A DNA stretch of 64,000 bases from Winslowiella toletana. Lineage in GTDB: Bacteria; Pseudomonadota; Gammaproteobacteria; Enterobacterales; Enterobacteriaceae. The position numbers were made by a program, and so were the translations under genes. Shown one piece after another: positions 60,969 to 64,000 of the stretch. The stretch lies in assembly GCF_017875465.1 (NCBI RefSeq), contig NZ_JAGGMQ010000001.1, forward strand, positions 4,464,001 through 4,528,000, written 5' to 3'. The notes under the pieces were generated by a model. It saw only the letters and a list, made by a program, of their open reading frames with translations, did no database searches and was not told the origin of the DNA. Every line of letters starts with the position of its first letter. Within the stretch, counting starts at the first letter, position 1.

Positions 60969-62168
60969 ATGTATCAACCTGTTGCCCTATTTATTGGTCT
61001 GCGCTACATGCGCGGACGCGCCTCAGACCGCTTTGGCCGGTTTGTCTCCTGGCTCTCCACTATCGGCATTACGCTGGGGGTGCTGGCGCTGGTTACCGTA
61101 CTGTCGGTAATGAACGGTTTTGAGCGCGAGCTGGAAAACAATATTCTTGGTCTGATGCCGCAAGCGCTGGTCACCAGCGACAAAGGATCGATTAATCCGC
61201 AGCAGATTAGCGCCGACAGCCTGCAATTGCAGGGCGTGAGCCGCGTTGCGCCGCTGACCACCGGCGATGTGGTGCTGCAGAGCGCGCGCAGCGTGGCGGT
61301 CGGGGTAATGCTCGGCGTGGAGCCACAAGAGCAGGATCCGCTGTCACCGTATCTGGTTAACGTGAAGCAGTCCGATCTGCAAAGCGGGAAATATAACGTT
61401 ATCCTCGGCGAGCAGCTGGCCGGACAGCTGGGGGTTAAGCGCGGTGACTCCCTGCGCCTGATGGTGCCTTCCGCCAGCCAGTTTACCCCGATGGGACGCG
61501 TGCCGAGTCAGCGCCTGTTTAATGTTATCGGTACTTTTGCTGCTAACAGCGAAGTCGATGGCTACCAGATTCTGGTTAACCAGCAGGATGCGTCACGCCT
61601 GATGCGCTATCCGGCAGGCAATATCACCGGCTGGCGCTTGTGGCTGAATGAGCCGCTGAGCGTTGACACTCTGAGCCAGCAAACGCTGCCGCAAGGGATG
61701 GTGTGGAAAGACTGGCGCGAACGCAAAGGCGAACTTTTCCAGGCAGTACGTATGGAAAAAAATATGATGGGCCTGCTGCTGAGTCTGATTGTGGCGGTCG
61801 CGGCATTTAATATTATCACCTCACTTGGCCTGCTGATTATGGAGAAGCAGGGTGAAGTGGCGATTCTGCAAACCCAGGGCCTGACGCGACGCCAGGTAAT
61901 GCTGGTGTTTATGGTGCAGGGCGCCAGCGCGGGCATTATCGGTGCGCTGCTCGGCGCCTTACTCGGCGTGCTGCTGGCCAGCCAGCTCAATAATCTGATG
62001 CCAGTGATTGGCCTGTTCCTTGATGGCGCTGCACTGCCGGTGGCGATTTCGCCGTGGCAGGTGGTGGCAATTGCCGTTACCGCGATGGCGGTGGCGCTGC
62101 TGTCGACGCTTTATCCTTCCTGGCGCGCTGCCGCCGTACAACCCGCTGAGGCTTTACGCTATGAGTAA
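60969..62168 (+). CDS. lolC: Lipoprotein-releasing ABC transporter permease LolC
   Basis: 399 residues. With LolD and LolE it extracts outer-membrane lipoproteins from the inner membrane for LolA. It has a MacB/FtsX-type layout: one N-terminal helix ([25 protein letters not shown]), a large periplasmic domain, and three C-terminal helices ([40 protein letters not shown]). It overlaps lolD by 8 bases. Confidence 0.97.
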   Translation: MYQPVALFIGLRYMRGRASDRFGRFVSWLSTIGITLGVLALVTVLSVMNGFERELENNILGLMPQALVTSDKGSINPQQISADSLQLQGVSRVAPLTTGDVVLQSARSVAVGVMLGVEPQEQDPLSPYLVNVKQSDLQSGKYNVILGEQLAGQLGVKRGDSLRLMVPSASQFTPMGRVPSQRLFNVIGTFAANSEVDGYQILVNQQDASRLMRYPAGNITGWRLWLNEPLSVDTLSQQTLPQGMVWKDWRERKGELFQAVRMEKNMMGLLLSLIVAVAAFNIITSLGLLIMEKQGEVAILQTQGLTRRQVMLVFMVQGASAGIIGALLGALLGVLLASQLNNLMPVIGLFLDGAALPVAISPWQVVAIAVTAMAVALLSTLYPSWRAAAVQPAEALRYE

Positions 62169-62865
62169 TTCGATCCTGTTGCAGTGTAATGATCTGTGCA
62201 AACGCTATCAGGAAGGCAGCGTGCAGACAGATGTATTGCGCAATGTCTCTTTCAGCATTGAGCCGGGTGAAATGATGGCGATTGTCGGCAGCTCCGGCTC
62301 CGGCAAAAGTACCCTGATGCATCTGCTGGGCGGACTGGATTCACCGACCTCCGGTGAGGTGGTGTTTAACGGCAAGTCGCTGAACAGTTTATCTTCATCG
62401 GCGAAAGCCGAACTGCGTAATCGCGAGCTGGGCTTTATCTATCAGTTCCACCATCTGCTGCCGGACTTCACCGCGCTGGAAAATGTGGCGATGCCGCTGC
62501 TGATTGGCAAAGTGCATAAAACCGAAGCGCAGGAAAAAGCGCGCGCCATGTTAGCGGCGGTCGGGCTGGAGAAGCGTGCGACCCATCGTCCCTCTGAGCT
62601 TTCCGGCGGTGAGCGTCAGCGCGTGGCGATCGCCCGTGCGCTGGTTAATAATCCGCGGCTGGTGCTGGCGGATGAACCGACCGGTAACCTTGATGCACGC
62701 AACGCTGACGCCATTTTTGATCTGCTGGGTGAACTCAATGTGCGCCAGGGCACCGCGTTTCTGGTGGTGACCCATGATATGCATCTGGCAAAACGCCTGA
62801 AGCGCCAGATGGAGATGCGTGATGGTCAGCTGAGTGGTGAACTGACGCTGGCAGGAGCGCTGTAA
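62161..62865 (+). CDS. lolD: Lipoprotein-releasing ABC transporter ATPase LolD
   Basis: 234 residues from ATG 62161, overlapping lolC; an in-frame ATG at 62008 lies within lolC. Walker [10 protein letters not shown], the LolD-specific [22 protein letters not shown], the signature [15 protein letters not shown] and Walker [12 protein letters not shown] are all present. The stop overlaps the lolE ATG by one base (TAATG). Confidence 0.98.
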   Translation: MSNSILLQCNDLCKRYQEGSVQTDVLRNVSFSIEPGEMMAIVGSSGSGKSTLMHLLGGLDSPTSGEVVFNGKSLNSLSSSAKAELRNRELGFIYQFHHLLPDFTALENVAMPLLIGKVHKTEAQEKARAMLAAVGLEKRATHRPSELSGGERQRVAIARALVNNPRLVLADEPTGNLDARNADAIFDLLGELNVRQGTAFLVVTHDMHLAKRLKRQMEMRDGQLSGELTLAGAL

Positions 62866-64000
62866 TGGCATCTTCTTTATCCCTGTTACTGGGATTACGT
62901 TTCAGTCGCGGCCGTCGCCGTGGCGGTATGGTTTCGCTGATTTCGGTAATCTCTACCGTCGGTATCGCGCTCGGTGTGGCGGTGCTGATTGTCGGCCTGA
63001 GCGCAATGAACGGCTTCGAACGCGAGCTGAATAACCGCATTCTGGCAGTGGTGCCTCATGGCGAGATTGAGCCGGTCAATCAGCCAATGACCGGCTGGCA
63101 GGCGATGTTGCCACGTATTGAAAAGGTGCCAGGTATTGCCGCCGCCGCGCCCTATATTAACTTTACCGGCCTGATTGAAAGCGGCGCTAAACTGCAGGCG
63201 ATTCAGGTGAAAGGGGTTGATCCGCAGCTGGAAACGCGGCTAAGCGCGCTGCCGAAATTTGTGCAGAACAACGCCTGGTCGAGTTTTACGCCGGGCAAGC
63301 AGCAGGTGATTATCGGCAGCGGCGTGGCGAAATCGCTCAATCTGCAGCAGGGCGACTGGCTGACGATTATGATCCCCAACAGCGACACCGGGCATAAACT
63401 GTTACAGCCAAAGCGCGTGCGCCTGCAGGTTAGCGGGATTCTGCAGCTTAGCGGCATGCTCGATCACAGTCTGGCGATGGTGCCGCTGGCCGATGCGCAG
63501 CAGTATCTGAATATGGATGATAATGTCACCGGCATTGCGATTAAAGTTAACGATCCCTTTAGCGCCAATAAGCTGGTTCGCGATGCCGGTCAGGTAACGC
63601 AATCCTATGTCTATATCCGCAGCTGGGTCGGCACTTACGGCTATATGTATCGCGATATTCAGATGATCCGCGCGATTATGTATCTGGCGATGGTGCTGGT
63701 GATCGGCGTGGCCTGTTTCAATATCGTTTCAACGTTAGTGATGGCGGTCAAAGACAAGAGCAGTGATATTGCCGTGCTGCGTACCCTCGGGGCGAAAGAT
63801 GGGCTGATCCGCGCTATCTTTGTCTGGTACGGACTGATGGCGGGTCTGCTTGGCAGCGTTAGCGGCGTGGTGGTCGGTGTGCTGGCGGCGTTAAATCTGA
63901 CGCCGCTAATTCGTGGCATTGAAACCCTGCTCGGTCATCAGTTTCTGTCCGGCGATATCTACTTTATTGACTTCCTGCCGTCAGAATTGCACTGGCTGGA
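62865..64000 (+). CDS. lolE: Lipoprotein-releasing ABC transporter permease LolE (cut by window edge)
   Basis: The frame is open from ATG 62865 to the end of the window, 378 of about 414 residues. [21 protein letters not shown] then [39 protein letters not shown] match LolE; C-terminal helices begin at [40 protein letters not shown]. It is the partner of LolC in the LolCDE complex. The end of the gene is outside the window. Confidence 0.97.
   Translation, partial: MASSLSLLLGLRFSRGRRRGGMVSLISVISTVGIALGVAVLIVGLSAMNGFERELNNRILAVVPHGEIEPVNQPMTGWQAMLPRIEKVPGIAAAAPYINFTGLIESGAKLQAIQVKGVDPQLETRLSALPKFVQNNAWSSFTPGKQQVIIGSGVAKSLNLQQGDWLTIMIPNSDTGHKLLQPKRVRLQVSGILQLSGMLDHSLAMVPLADAQQYLNMDDNVTGIAIKVNDPFSANKLVRDAGQVTQSYVYIRSWVGTYGYMYRDIQMIRAIMYLAMVLVIGVACFNIVSTLVMAVKDKSSDIAVLRTLGAKDGLIRAIFVWYGLMAGLLGSVSGVVVGVLAALNLTPLIRGIETLLGHQFLSGDIYFIDFLPSELHWL

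Overview
The window is a chromosomal stretch of an enterobacterium. From trhO to lolE the gene order follows the Escherichia coli K-12 map around 24-25 min almost gene by gene (trhO, yceI/J, solA, bssS, dinI, pyrC, yceB, grxB, mdtH, rimJ, yceH, mviM, murJ, flgNMA, flgB-L, rne, rluC, yceF, yceD, rpmF, plsX, fabHDG, acpP, fabF, pabC, mltG, tmk, holB, ycfH, ptsG, hinT, ycfL, lpoB, thiK, nagZ, ycfP, ndh, ycfJ, mfd, lolCDE). The proteins are clearly diverged from E. coli, and some loci differ (proP beside solA, no fhuE, no bhsA/comR/ldtC, no ycfT). Together with GTAGGGG-bordered small palindromes, this suggests an Erwiniaceae-like genus (Pantoea/Erwinia group); that placement is inference.

Layout. 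1-5139: a cut old-yellow-enzyme reductase, trhO, the yceJ-yceI pair and a ProP-type osmolyte symporter. 5365-12756: solA, bssS, a small unknown protein, dinI with a LexA box, pyrC, yceB, grxB, mdtH and rimJ. 12826-13562: an A+T-rich two-gene island that looks like a Tlde1 (DUF2778) effector with a membrane immunity protein. 13774-17039: yceH, mviM, murJ. 17133-27490: the flagellar flgN-M-A and flgB-L block with two FliA promoters, but without flgE, the hook gene. 27727-38494 and on to 39824: rne, rluC and the fatty-acid synthesis cluster yceD-rpmF-plsX-fabHDG-acpP-fabF. 40025-43142: an inserted minus-strand pair (secreted CE1-type esterase and BglH-like sugar porin) preceded by a BglG/LicT-type RAT antiterminator overlapping a strong terminator. 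43366-49371: pabC-mltG-tmk-holB-ycfH, then ptsG. 49432-56202: a broken hicB remnant, then hinT-ycfL-lpoB-thiK-nagZ-ycfP, ndh and ycfJ. 56203-56904: small phage-like fragments. 56905-64000: mfd, a small SH3-like protein and the lipoprotein exporter lolCD-lolE (cut).

Most of the window is housekeeping. The points most worth a second look are the clean absence of flgE from an otherwise intact flagellar operon, the antitermination-controlled porin/esterase pair, and the effector/immunity cassette between rimJ and yceH, whose insertion seems to have changed the yceH start. No rRNA, tRNA, CRISPR array or complete insertion sequence was recognised.
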